DNA from: Chionis minor
Taxonomy: Eukaryota; Chordata; Aves; Charadriiformes; Chionididae
Direction: 5' to 3'
Assembly (NCBI GenBank): GCA_013398295.1
Contig: VZSF01008218.1
Span: 238,285 to 302,284 of the forward strand
Length of the DNA stretch: 64,000 bases
How positions within the stretch are numbered: position 1 is the stretch's first letter; each line of letters starts with the position of its first letter. This document shows, piece after piece, positions 11,001 to 22,969 of the stretch. The notes beneath the pieces are model-generated. The model made no database searches, was not told the origin of the DNA, and saw only the letters and a list, made by a program, of their open reading frames with translations. The translations under genes and the position numbers were made by a program.

Positions 11001-14000
11001 TTGCAGCTACTTCTGCGTGGCTTGGCCAACAAGAATTAAAGGGCTGTGGCTGCTTAAAGCACTTCCCTGCCTTGTTTGGGTATTTTATGAGGCCCAGGCA
11101 GCTTCTTTACTTTGAAGGAAGGAAAGTGTCACTGTTTATTTTGTACGTTTGTTTTGGTTTCTAGTTTTTGCTCTTTGGTTTAGGTAGCTTGCCAGTAATT
11201 TGAGGTGCTTCTGGTTCAACAATGAAATAAGAAAATGAAGATGGGAAGAAAAAAATCCTCATACTTGAGACATGTATATCCATCAAGGAAAAGCAGTATT
11301 TTGGCGGGGAGAGGGTTAGGTGATGTATGGAGGTTTTTCTGGATCACGTTGAAAATGTAGCGGCCTATAACTAGTATTTTTTTTCTCTATTATTTCCTCG
11401 TAGCTTTAAGATAATGGCAAGTGGAAGACATATCTCACACCTTACGACTCTGAATTCTCCCTTGCTCAGTGCGAGCATGTTTTTCTCAGCCATTTCCTTC
11501 TTGCATTTGGTACGTGAGAGTACGATCTTTACTATCTCTAGAAAGTAGTTTCTTAGTACACCACATTTAGAAACAGACTGAAACAAGCATGGTTGCACCT
11601 GTGATTTAGGCAAAAAAGATTGATAGAAAGCCACCGATATGAAGCAAAGAAATCTAACAGGTTAGTCTGTAGGTCATGACAGCTGATTTCTTGGAAAAGG
11701 TAGTATTGTGTAGCAAGTAGCAAGACTATAGCATAGTCTTGCAGGCTAGATCTAATGATTAAGCTGCAACAGAAGTGGTTGTTCTGACAAATTTAAGCAA
11801 TTTCCTGTACATCGATTTTTGATGAGAAGAAAAGAAAATCCCCAAAGTTTTTCACGTGAAGAATCATCTTTCATACGTGGCTTAGTAATTGGGAAATATT
11901 GTTTGAAAACATGTCGATAGAAGATGAGCTCTTAGCTAGTGGCCATGAGCTGTGAATGAAAGAATGATGCTATAGAAGTAGCACTTTAGGAAAAGGCGTT
12001 ATTTGAAAATTAAGAATTATTTCAGTTTTACTCTTCACTCTTCATCTTAAAACTTGCAAGGCTACCCAGGCTTAGGACCTGCTATATCTTAAGCTATCTG
12101 GCTGACTGAGATGTTGAAAGCAGTGCCTGGCTGCAGTAACAGCTACCGTTTCTCTCCATTCAATCCAATACACAATCCTCCACTCATCAGCTAATAGTTT
12201 AGGTTATCGACAGGTGTTTCTTATTGACTTCCCTCTTTAACCTAATGAATAATGAAATGCCTTTCACAATATTTGAGAAAGTACTGAGTAGTATTTCCCG
12301 CACCATGCCATCAGTTTTCATCTGATCACACAGTCATTAATATTTCTGCTTTGATTCTAAGTTTTCTTGGCAAGGTAGCGTCGCAGTTTCGTAGCACTTC
12401 ATTGCATGGTACGGCGTACTGGATGCTCTTTGTGGAATTCTCCTTTGAGAAAGACGTGCAAAAATCACAGTTTTTGAAAGATTTATTTCCCAGAATACAA
12501 GCTAGGAAGGTTTTCCAGTAACATCATCTGGAACCAAAAGTACAAACGTCTAAGGTTTTTCCCACTGATTAGCTATTTCAAATCCTCTACTAAGGTTAAA
12601 GATGGTTATGCTTACATTCCCCTTTCCGTGGAGAGGAATAAATCCTTCGCAAATATAGAAAGTCCCAAAATCTTTAGAGAGGAGCTATTCTTGAGGGACA
12701 GACTACCTGTTCATGTAGTCACATTCACAGCTATTTCTCGGTGGCCTCCAGGGTCCTTCTTAACATGGGAAACCTTCTCTTCACGTCAAGAAAATTCTTT
12801 GGTTTAGAGTCTGGTCTTTGCTTGAGCCAGACTACGTTTATAAAATGAATTCTCTCGGAAATTATTTGTCATGTTCAGATTCTGAGCTTTTGTTTGCTTG
12901 GAACTTCCTAGTCCTCCATCGTAACAGTGAAAATTCTGGAGAGCAGTGGTTTAAGGTTACTTAGCAAATGCCTCTTGCAGTGAGTAAGCTCTGGAACCAG
13001 TCAGGGTCTGAGATGGTAAGGAAGCACTGTCTTCATTGCTTGGCTTTCAAAGGTGCCGAAGCGTGCTTGGTTCCATTACACAGAAGAAATTATCTGCTTG
13101 GGACAAAAAAATGGTTCCTTTATCTTCTGCATTCAGCCTGATATACAGGCAGTTACTCGTTACAGAAAACAGAAAACAGAATCCAGGAATTCTTTCTTCC
13201 CTCATCCAAAAAAACTTGCCATTCTTTTATGCCACACATGCTTACTTGCTTAGTAAAAATACAGCCTTAGGTTGTCAACATTTAATAAACCGGACATAAA
13301 TAAATAAAATTAGTAGTATTCAGTATTTTAAATTTCTTTAGGGGTTAATCATATATTTAGAAATGTGTTTATGTGTGAGATATATACATATTTCATGTAC
13401 TAAATAAAATGTGTTTCTGTACAGCAAAGTCAGATGGGAAAAGATGAGAGTATGTACTATGTTGAAGTAGATTATGCGGAATTCAATTAAATATTAAAAT
13501 TACAGACTCCAGAAAAGATTCAGGGCAAAACTTCTAGCGTACAGCATGTTGTCTGCTGTATCCGTATTGCATTACCTGCAATTCAAATTAAAGACTGAGT
13601 GAATGTGGGATTATTGCATCACTTTGAATTGAAACGTATTTCAAAGTGATAGCTCAGCAAAATTTAAGAATACCTATACGGCATCAGAATTTTGATTTAG
13701 CCAAACGGGATACTGCATGCAGCCAAAACAGCCCTTAATGGCACTGAAATTAGCAGTGTAATCAGCTTTGTTTAATTTTTCAAGACATACTCTTTTAGCC
13801 CTTTAGGCTAAAATAGACTTAAATTTTTTTGCTTGCTGATCTAGTAAAATTTGCCTTGGTCTTGTTCAAGAGCTGAAGTGGATGATTTTAAGTTTGGAAG
13901 GAGCTTTTCCTGAATGCTGATTTGATTATACTTCAAAAGTAAAGTCATTTTGGAGGCCTTTTCTATCTGTCAGGATAGAACAGCTTGCCCTTAACGCTAG

Positions 14001-15499
14001 CTTGCTATTAACCACTCGGTGTGTTTGTGTTTCATTTTAATAAAGATGTGAGATCTAGTGGACATCTATCAATCTTTTTGATGCAGTGCTTTCAGAATTG
14101 CTATTCAAGTGCTAAGCATTCAATATCATCTTAAAAGACTCCTCCCTAATAAATCAAGTTCTTAGGTTTTACATGCCAAAAGTGAAAGCGGTTGCTGACA
14201 TGCAAAATAGTTGTATTTAGAAATTAATATAAAAATCCGGACGTGAAAACCAATAAAACTGCATTCTACCACTTTAAAGCCTGCCTCAAGTTTTTCCTGG
14301 TGGGCTTAAATGGTGATTCTTTTTAGAGTTTGATATTCAGAAGAGCAAGGAAAGTGGGTATCTTTCCCATTTAAACCACTTGGTGGAGGGTGTAACAGGC
14401 TGGCCCTGGCACTACTTTGAGGTGGCGTGGTTCTGCTCTAGTATATTAAAGGACTTTGTCATAATCTAATCCCAGTTTAACCAACTAATGAATAAGTTTT
14501 CTTGCTTTACTCATTGAGTCCCTTCTTGGAGAGCTGGTTCTTATGTTTGACTAGAACAAGTGGATTTGGAAGCACCGGATTTCTGCTGCGATTTTAAAAC
14601 CAGTAGCTGTATGACTAGCGTTGTGTGGAAAGACCAGGTTGTGACAGCTAAACGCTAATCTTTAAGAACTCCAGACCTCATAAATTGTCTCAAAAATCTA
14701 ACAATTGAAACTTCAGGATGGATCTACTGACAGTCAAGGTCTGGGAAAACACAGCAAGACAAAGTTGTCTGTTAAGCTTCCTTATTCTGTTGTGCTATTT
14801 CTGCCCTTCATACAGTCTTGGTGTTACTATAGTCTAAAATTCTATAAAAAAAAAACCACTGGTGAAGTATTTGATATTACTAGGTACAAAGCGTGAACTT
14901 TAAGGCTAGGCTGACAAAAAGATAACTTGACACTACACGCAAAGACAAACTGCAAGTAGACCAGATGCTGCCTTGCATCTGAATGAGTCTGGGAGATGAG
15001 AAGATGATTCTTCCTGCACTCAAGCTGTGAATTTGTCTCAACTGAGCACGAATTGCAAATCTTTTTTTCGTTTTCTTTTTCCCCCCCAAAAAAAGAATTT
15101 GTTTGTTATAAAAAAGCCTTTTTTTTGTTTGTTTGTTTTTGAGGCATGAGTCAGCTCTGGTATAGATTGTGTGTTTCACTTGCCATGTCTCAGCTGTTGT
15201 AAAGCTCTGCTCTACCTTAGAATAGTCTTAGAAGACTGTTGTTATGCCATGTATTCATGGGTCTGTTCCATCTCCCCTGGTGCCTTTTTAAATCATGATC
15301 GGCCATAAGATGTGCCAGTTTTTGTGCCACTATAAAACTGGTGAGACTGGAAAACAGACCACTAGACAGTAAGGCATTTCTGTTTGTGATGAGGTATCTT
15401 AGACCATATCTGCAGTCAGACTATTAAAGGCTCGGTTTATACGGTTAAAACCAGATTCAGCTTGTAAATGTAGAATGATGAATCAGTTTTTACTGGCGT
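11001..15499. other. Unique non-coding DNA
   Basis: No coding gene was recognised. The open frames here are all under 100 codons. Features are a perfect hairpin at 11720-11742 (listed separately) and a T- and C-rich low-complexity block at about 15061-15150. Confidence 0.65.
11720..11742. repeat. Perfect 10-bp inverted repeat, 3-nt loop
   Basis: Arms gcaagactat (11720-11729) and atagtcttgc (11733-11742) pair perfectly around the loop agc. The hairpin is too short for a microRNA precursor and shows no transposon ends. By rough chance about one such structure is expected in 64 kb, so it may be accidental. Confidence 0.6.
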
Positions 15500-15960
15500 A
15501 GCAGTGGTCTACTTACTGTAATTTCAGTGGCCGCCTCAGGTGATTATTTTTATCTGTGATAGGTAATTTCACAGGGCCAGAATATTCGACATAAAGACAC
15601 AGAAAAGACAACAGTGGTTTTGTGAAATAAACCCCTGTTATGCTATGCCAAAATTTGCATTAACTGCAATGACTGGTCCCAGTTTGAACAACTGCTTGTT
15701 GCTGGCCAACCACTGTAACAACTTTTTTTCAGGTGAGACTTCAATAGTCACTAGATTTCTGGTTTCTCCTGATGAGAATAAACTTGCTTGCTGAAACCAG
15801 TACCTCCACATTTTCCATCAGAAGTTTCAATTGCTGGTCTGGTAGCACTAAAAGATTGCTCATACCAAGATCAAAATTTTTAGCAATATTTCACAATATA
15901 TGAGATATTAAGATCATTCCAGCTGTGTGTTGCGCACAAAATGTCTAATTTAGTTGGTTC
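15500..15960. promoter_or_regulatory. Candidate conserved non-coding stretch
   Basis: Smooth, high-complexity AT-rich sequence without repeats, with repeated ATTA/TAAT and CACTGT-type words. It resembles other vertebrate conserved non-coding elements in texture. This is a weak call based on appearance only. Confidence 0.25.
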
Positions 15961-18049
15961 TGAATTTTCTTTCATGATGTTTCCTCTTGTTTCTCACAGC
16001 AGGGTACCAAATAATCTCAAATTGAAATTTGATCAGTTTTCATTTTGCTGTTTGCCATCAAGTATCCTGCAGCTATCCAACATTTCCAAGCTGAATAACT
16101 ATGAATTTTGCCAGTTTTCAATCGATGTGTGTTCCATCCTGCTTCTCAAAAGCTCTATTTCCCATTTGTGGACCTTTTCAATTCCATTCTATTGTACTTC
16201 TGATGGGGCAAAAAACATACGATACTTCATATGAAGGCATCCTATTGTGCATCACAAAGAAGCCTAAGCTCTTCCAAATAATTTTTTTAGGCTTTTATTA
16301 TTATTATTCTATATTGATTGCACTTCATTGAGTAGTCACAGAAGACAAGAATTTCCCAAAGACATTTCCATTGAAGGCAACTGGGAAATTATAAATCTGT
16401 TAGCAGTTAGGTGGAGCTCCTGGAGAGTAAGAATACAAGCAATTTTTCCTCTGAGTATTTCACGCAAAATGTAACTTTTCTGGCACACTTAAAGTATTTG
16501 TTTAACCAAGGGAAGTTGGACAGTGAGTTGGGGTTTTTTTTGTTTGTTTGGTTGTTTTTTTAAAGGAGAGGATATAAATAAATTATTGTTTGTGGCTCTA
16601 CCAGATCTGCCATAATTAATGTTGCAGTGGGAAATCATTTTAGGCAGCATAGGAAACAGACCTAAGTCTCCCTGTGTCTTTTGGCAGCATACAGTAACAT
16701 TGCATTCCAATGAATAACAATAAAAATATTGTTACTTTTCAGAGCGTTGGTTTTGCCTCTGTTCAAAATTGTGCTCTTTTTTGTTCCACGAGTTTTTTTT
16801 GATTCCTTAGTACACTTGTTATTTTCCCTTAATTGCATTTTTTTCCTTATGGAAAGAGATAGCAAAAGCTGTATTTAATTACAAAAGCTTCCCCACAACT
16901 TTGCATCCAGAATCTGGACTCTAGTTTAGTTCATACCGTTGTGATACTGCGCCTCAAAGTACTTTTCATACGTCATTAGGGTGAATACACTGTTGTTCTT
17001 TCAGCAGGACACATCATGCACTTTTTAGTCTTTTCCTGCATTTGATTATTTAAATCTAAGCCATGACCATGCCAAACAGGTGTCCAGGAAGTCAACAGGA
17101 GTGCACTAATGGAACGGGACCGTGGCTGTGATGGGGGCAGGTGACAACACATTTGGGGTTTAACGGAAGGTCCACAGTTGTGGCTGTGGCTACAGAGTGG
17201 GGAAGCACATGTGCTTCCTCACTTTAAGGTAGCTCTTTTATATACGCTGCCTTTGCTTCTTCAACCAGAAGGCCTGGAAGCATTCTTGGTAAAATTGCCT
17301 TTCAGGTTGCCGAGGGTCTACTGTAACTCCTTTTGAAACCACGAGGCGGTATAATTCTTGTGACAGCATTCCTGGCTTGACTTTCCTGTCCCGTGTCCGT
17401 GTGAACAACTCATAGGCACATCAAACTTCAGATCGACTGGGGACTGTTTCAGTCCAGATTTGTGTTGCTAACTTCGCTTGCATGCTTTTGAGAAATTGCA
17501 AAATTTTTTCATGTTTTCTTATTCCATCCTTTTTTCAAGATTCCTTCTAAGGTTATTAAATCATATTCTATATGTGATGAGGATTGTGGGTGGGCTTTTT
17601 TCCTTTAGTAGTATGTCTAAATAATACTATTTGATTTATTAATTTAAACATCTTATTACTACTTTGATCCTTTTGCAACTTTTCCATTTTGTTTGTTGCT
17701 GTGTTTGCTATTGAATTGCCTCATCTTTACAAGTTAGGAGAGCTTCGAGCAGAGTACGGTGTTTTCTGCTCTCTCTTTCAAAGTCTCTTTTTGAGAATAT
17801 TTTCAGTACCTTTTAATATCCTAAATTCCTTAAGAGCAAACTCGCTTAGATTAACTACTTGTAGCCTGCCTAACACGTTTTGGCAACACTTTGAATTTTT
17901 TTGTGGTGGGAGAATAAGTTTGGTGACTTTTCTTTGCCTGCGTTTGTGTGCCGCACAATCTAGAGAACAAACATTTTCTTATAATTTTGTGATGGGCTTT
18001 TCATATTTTCTGTTGAGACATAGCAGCCCTTAGAATTTTTCAGTGTATT
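15961..18049. other. Unique non-coding DNA
   Basis: No gene seen. Open frames of 97 codons (15941-16234) and 114 codons (17689-18033) lack recognisable domains. A T/G-rich patch lies at 16529-16562. The stretch contains the 18-bp palindrome at 17201-17218. Confidence 0.6.
17201..17218. promoter_or_regulatory. 18-bp perfect palindrome centred on an E-box
   Basis: The sequence ggaagcacatgtgcttcc is its own reverse complement. Its centre, CACATGTG, contains a CANNTG E-box and its ends carry GGAA/TTCC, the core of ETS sites. The symmetry would suit a dimeric bHLH factor, but occupancy is not shown and coincidence is possible. Confidence 0.4.
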
Positions 18050-18790
18050 CTGCCACAGAGCAGAGTGGCACACCTAGCAGCAGGGAAAGGAAAAGAGCCT
18101 TTGCTGATACTGCGGCTTGCAGTTTATCACGTTGTGTCATGGAAAATGTTATTTATTGATTGTGCTGACAGTGGCAGTAAATAGAGCTAAGTCTGTTTTA
18201 CATCACTGATGAGAATGTGTATCTCGTAACTCTCGATGCACACCCTGACTTCAAATCATTTCTCCTTATTCCCTTCCCCCATTTAAACCAAACATGTGTT
18301 TTTCTATTTCATTATATGAACGTGAATTAATTCAGAGAGGAAATATGAGAAGTCATTTTTATTGCATATTTTTTCGACATGCAAGTCTTCTTTGACTTCT
18401 TAGTAAAAATTAACAACTACAAATTCCATTTCATCTGTGAACCCTGTTATAGATTGCATTATTCACTCAATTGACTGTAACAGTTAAGACGATTACCATC
18501 TGTGATCTAAATATATGTTTATATGGGAATGCAGAAAGTGTTTCATTATTAATGCCTCCTTATAAATCCAACTCTCATTTAGATGACAATCAGTTCACTT
18601 TATGACAACCAGAGTGTGTTCCAGTTCTTGCTTCTGTTTGATCACTGTGTGCAAATTGCAGATTCATTTAAAATGTCTTTGAATAAGGCACACAGGTGTG
18701 CATTAATCTTGCATTTTCCTAGGTAAATCACATGTCCATAATAGATGTAAAATCATACATTAACATAGTCACGGCAAGTTTCTGTAAAGG
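18050..18790. promoter_or_regulatory. Candidate conserved non-coding elements
   Basis: Two adjoining high-complexity blocks (about 18050-18240 and 18400-18790) contain homeodomain, PBX/MEIS-like (CTGACAG at 18165-18171) and ATTAAT words, and no repeats. No open frame of note is present. The enhancer assignment is inference. Confidence 0.3.
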
Positions 18791-21700
18791 ACCATGAAAT
18801 AGTGTATTTTAATCAAGAGGAAAAAAAAAACAACAACATTTACTTTGCAGTAGCTGGAGTTCATGAATGCGGTTTCTCAACGTTGTGGAGAACCCATAGT
18901 AATTTATTTAAACAAATATCCAGACAAGCAGAATTCTTGGAAGTTTTTTGATACATAAAGACCAACAAAGTGGCCTCTAGTCTCAGTCTTATTTCATCTT
19001 TACTTTCAATCAATTTACAAATGCATCTTTAAGGCTAGATGGATTTTATACTACTTGATTTCAGTTTCTGGGTGTCTGCCATGCTAATGTATTGATTTGT
19101 TTAAAAAAAAAAAAAAAAAAGTCAAGCAGCGTTAATATGATTTACAGGACATTTCCTGGTCCTTTTTTCTGACACCTTTGCATTATGGTAGAAAACTAGA
19201 GAGACTGGGAAACTGGATATTTCTTTTAGTGGTTGGAAGGTTCTCCAGCTGGCAATAGGTAGAGCCAATGGTGTTACGGTGTCCTATCAACATCTCTGAT
19301 GTTGACCAACTTTTGACCCCACGGTCAAAAGTTACGAAGGAAGAAAGAAGTTGCACCGATGGGATCATCATGCTCATGCCCGAGTATCCCTTTTGGAGCA
19401 AAAACATCTAATAAATGGAAGGTGAGTCCTTAAAAGTCCTAGGCCGTACTGGAGCTGGACAGCACAATTTCATTACTTTCAGAAGCTTTTTTCTACTGTA
19501 AGTAATGAATTCATTCTTCATGAGTCTTCCCTAAAAGATTTGCCAGTTCTTTCTTTATTATAACTCCTGTAATTGCTCATGCTTAGAAAGATGCTGTATC
19601 TTGTATGTTCTTTAGTGAGGAAACCCGCTGCCCCTTCCCCTGTAATGAATGCCAGAATTATCACAAAGCTGTGCCCCATGAATAATGTATATCGACCAAT
19701 TAAATGAAACTGCTGTATTAGTTCTCATGGGACATATCTGGTGGAAACGACAATCTTGTAGGCAATGGCACTATGTTTTGACACCTGAAGCTAACCACAT
19801 GTAGCTACTTGTAATGTTTTGAACCCTATGAATTTATACCTTTTGTTTTCAAGTGAGCATAATTATTGTAATTCTAAATGACGAGTGCTTGAATTTATTT
19901 GTTTGCACTCTCTAAGGCTATAAAATAACTTATATTATATAATAACTGGCAAATTTCAATAAAGTGTAGTGGGCCTGACTAATGTCTGATTCACTTAAGA
20001 GGTAGAAGTAAGAGTCCAACTGAGTTTCTGACTATGAAAATACAGTGATTTGATATCTGTACCTCAATAAAAGTAATGTCTTGAAAACAATAGGCTCTTC
20101 AAAGTTTTACTGAGGTTCCTGCAAGCATGACGGATAAGGAAATCTTCTCGTCTGTGAACATGATTTCATCACGGGTTGTGAAATGCTAGAGATGTGTAAA
20201 GCTGCATCAGCCGTAGAACAGGAAGAGCGAAGTGAGCCCAAGTGCTGAGACATCCAGTTCAATGCAGGCTGGCCAGCTCTGCTCCAAAAACGGTACAGAA
20301 AGAAATCCCTGCTGCCATGGGACTTCCAGTCCTGAGCAGCTAAGTCTGTTCAGCATAGCCTTACTTAAATGCTCAGCTCCCCAAGCTGCTAGGAACCTAT
20401 GACTATGCTCTTCAGGAGCTTAAAACCGATAATCCACAAAATCAATTTGTTCTCTCAAGAAGACATCTTGAGATGAAAAGCTGAAATTCAGCTTGCTTAT
20501 AGTTATTAAACCACATATAGTGCTTTTTAGAACAGCCAATGGACAGAATAGTCCAGGGTGGGATTTTCAAAAGTGCTTAAGGCATTTAAGAGCATAACTG
20601 AGACTACAAGTCTATGGGATTTACGTTCTTACACACCTCTGGCGCTTGATTAAAAAAATCCAATTTCAGCAGATAGTATTCTGGACTGTTACTGGGACTT
20701 GAGTTCTGTTGATTCAGCTCTGACCTGCTGTTGTGGACCTGCTGTTTCAGCTCTCTCTGCAACTCTCATCCTATATTGGCCTATTTAGGCAGGCATTTTC
20801 GAGGAACTCTGGAGTTATATCATGCATATCTCTATGGGTCTTTCTTTTTAAGAGAGCTGCTTTGGATTGCACGGCTTCATAAAGTGAAGACTATGTCTTG
20901 GAATAGGTTTATGAAGGGTGTAGCATGGACCTGGGTTTTGATTGTGGCATCTGAATAAAGCTACAATTCAAACGACGATATTGCCTTTCTTGATAAGATT
21001 AAGATGCTTTGATTGCTCTGTGAACGTGAAGGCCTTTATTTTCTTTTATGGAGTAATTTTAAATGCAGCTAATAATTTTTTTTTTTTAATCCTAGCATTT
21101 TTTGTACTTTGAGTCCCATTACCACACTAATGGTCTACGGATTCGCAATCACACAGAGGAACAGGTCTCATTTGAGCATTAACGCATTAGTAAATGCATA
21201 ATGGCATATAGAGTACTTCACCTATGGGTCACTACCTTGAATTTGGCTCCAAAATTATTGACAGAACCTAATTATCATCTGACAGTTCTGTGTTGCCCTA
21301 TGTGAAAACTGGTGATTCCAGCCTAAATGGTCATGTGGCAAAAAACCCCATCTTCCTATGCTGCTCTGAGTATAAAGTTAATCTTGAAGTAGAGATATAT
21401 CAAGACACTTTTTTGCGCGTTTCCTTCATTCCTGAAGGACACTCCCTGGTCTTTGCCTGTGCAGCTTGAACGGTGAAGCCTTCAGTGGCAGGGTTCTCTC
21501 CCTCTGCCATGTTTGCACAGCATCTACTGCAATAGCCACTATTCCTATCTAATTTATGCAAGAATCTGAGAAGCTGGACACGGGTCTTGGATTTGCGGGC
21601 CTATTGTTCAAACTAACAAATACATACCTTGGGGCACTGTTTCTGTCACTGCACAGCAATTTCAGCAGTCGGCAGATGATCGACGTGTGTGATGTAATAT

Positions 21701-22969
21701 ACTTGTCACGGCAATTTTAGGAGAACTCTCCAGGGACTAGAGGTTGTTGCCTGTTTTAGAACATTAACGAAGAACTCCTTTCTGGAATAACTAACTGAAT
21801 ATAACTCAAATATTGTCTGAGAAACTCAAAAATGGAGGGGGAAAAAAACTTGAAGAAACAAACCCCAACTTTGTCGATTTGTATACTTCTGTTATAGAAG
21901 ACTGTCACAGGAAACTGCGCAGTGCAGCGATGACCCACATGTTACGTGCTCAGTTTCCTTTGTCCAGATCTTCAGCGAAACAGTGAAAATATTTGTGCGC
22001 AGTTTCAGCATATTAAGATAAGGAGTAAGCTTTATTTCTTCTCAGAATAGCAAGAGATGTCATCACTTGACACAGATCCTAAGTGTTCAGAAATCATCTG
22101 AAGCCCTGTTACACCTGATGTTTGGGGCACAGCAATGTCTTGCATTTAAAAGCAGAAGAGCTGCATATGCAAAGTTTTTGCAAGTGGCTCAGAACTCGAG
22201 CTTGTTTTTCTTCTTCACAAGCACTCAGCCTTAAATTAAAAGCAGTTCTGTAAACACTAGCATTAAGAGAAGATTAAATATTTGAGCCTCCTTGTTAATT
22301 GCAACTTTTGATTAAGCTTTTCCTTGAGGTTGGCACCTACAAGATCAATTTTGTTTACATCTGGAGAAATTTAAAAGGGTTATATAAAATGAGCCAGTAA
22401 CATCAATGACATTATTAGGAGAAGCCTCCTGGAACTGAGCATTAGCAAAGGGGAATTCTGGAATCTCTCTTTTTGTAGATGCTTTGTTAAAAAAAGGAGA
22501 GAGAAAGCAAACTAATTTCTCAACATTTAGGTGAGTCACAGGGTCACTGTAATCCTTTCAAGAAAAGGGAAGTTGGAAGAATTCAGGTGCAGAACTAAAT
22601 TTATTGATTCCTTCTTCAAAAAACACGAAGGCTATATTATTCAAGGACTTAGAAGTTAACTTTATTTTCAAGTCAATGAGTTGCCATCAAATCATCAAGC
22701 TACATCAAGCTACAAGTTGTTTACTATCTTCTGTTTATGGCTTTTGTGTGGTTGAGCGTAAGTCAATATTTCCCCCAGTTTTCTTTAGTGGCAAGGACAA
22801 CAGAAGGGTGTTTATGTTTGTTTACATTCAAATTATATATCATATCATGAAGGATATACGGCCAAGCACAAAGCACACGCTTTAGTATATAAACTGTACC
22901 ACTGCATTCTATATGCCTTGAACGTCACACGCTGACATTACTTTTGGTTTTTTAAAGAAATGTCTACTT
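18791..22969. other. Unique non-coding DNA
   Basis: No gene was recognised. Contents are an A18 run at 19103-19120, the paired hairpins at 19287-19333, and a 14-bp-period two-copy repeat gacctgctgtt at 20722 and 20736. A 10-bp tandem duplication catcaagcta lies at 22693-22712. Open frames are under 95 codons and unremarkable. Confidence 0.6.
19287..19333. repeat. Two adjacent perfect hairpins
   Basis: The first hairpin pairs tcaacat (19287-19293) with atgttga (19299-19305) around 5 nt. Two bases later, aacttttgacc (19308-19318) pairs with ggtcaaaagtt (19323-19333) around the loop ccac. Both stems are perfect. No transposon termini or target duplication were found around them. Confidence 0.55.
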
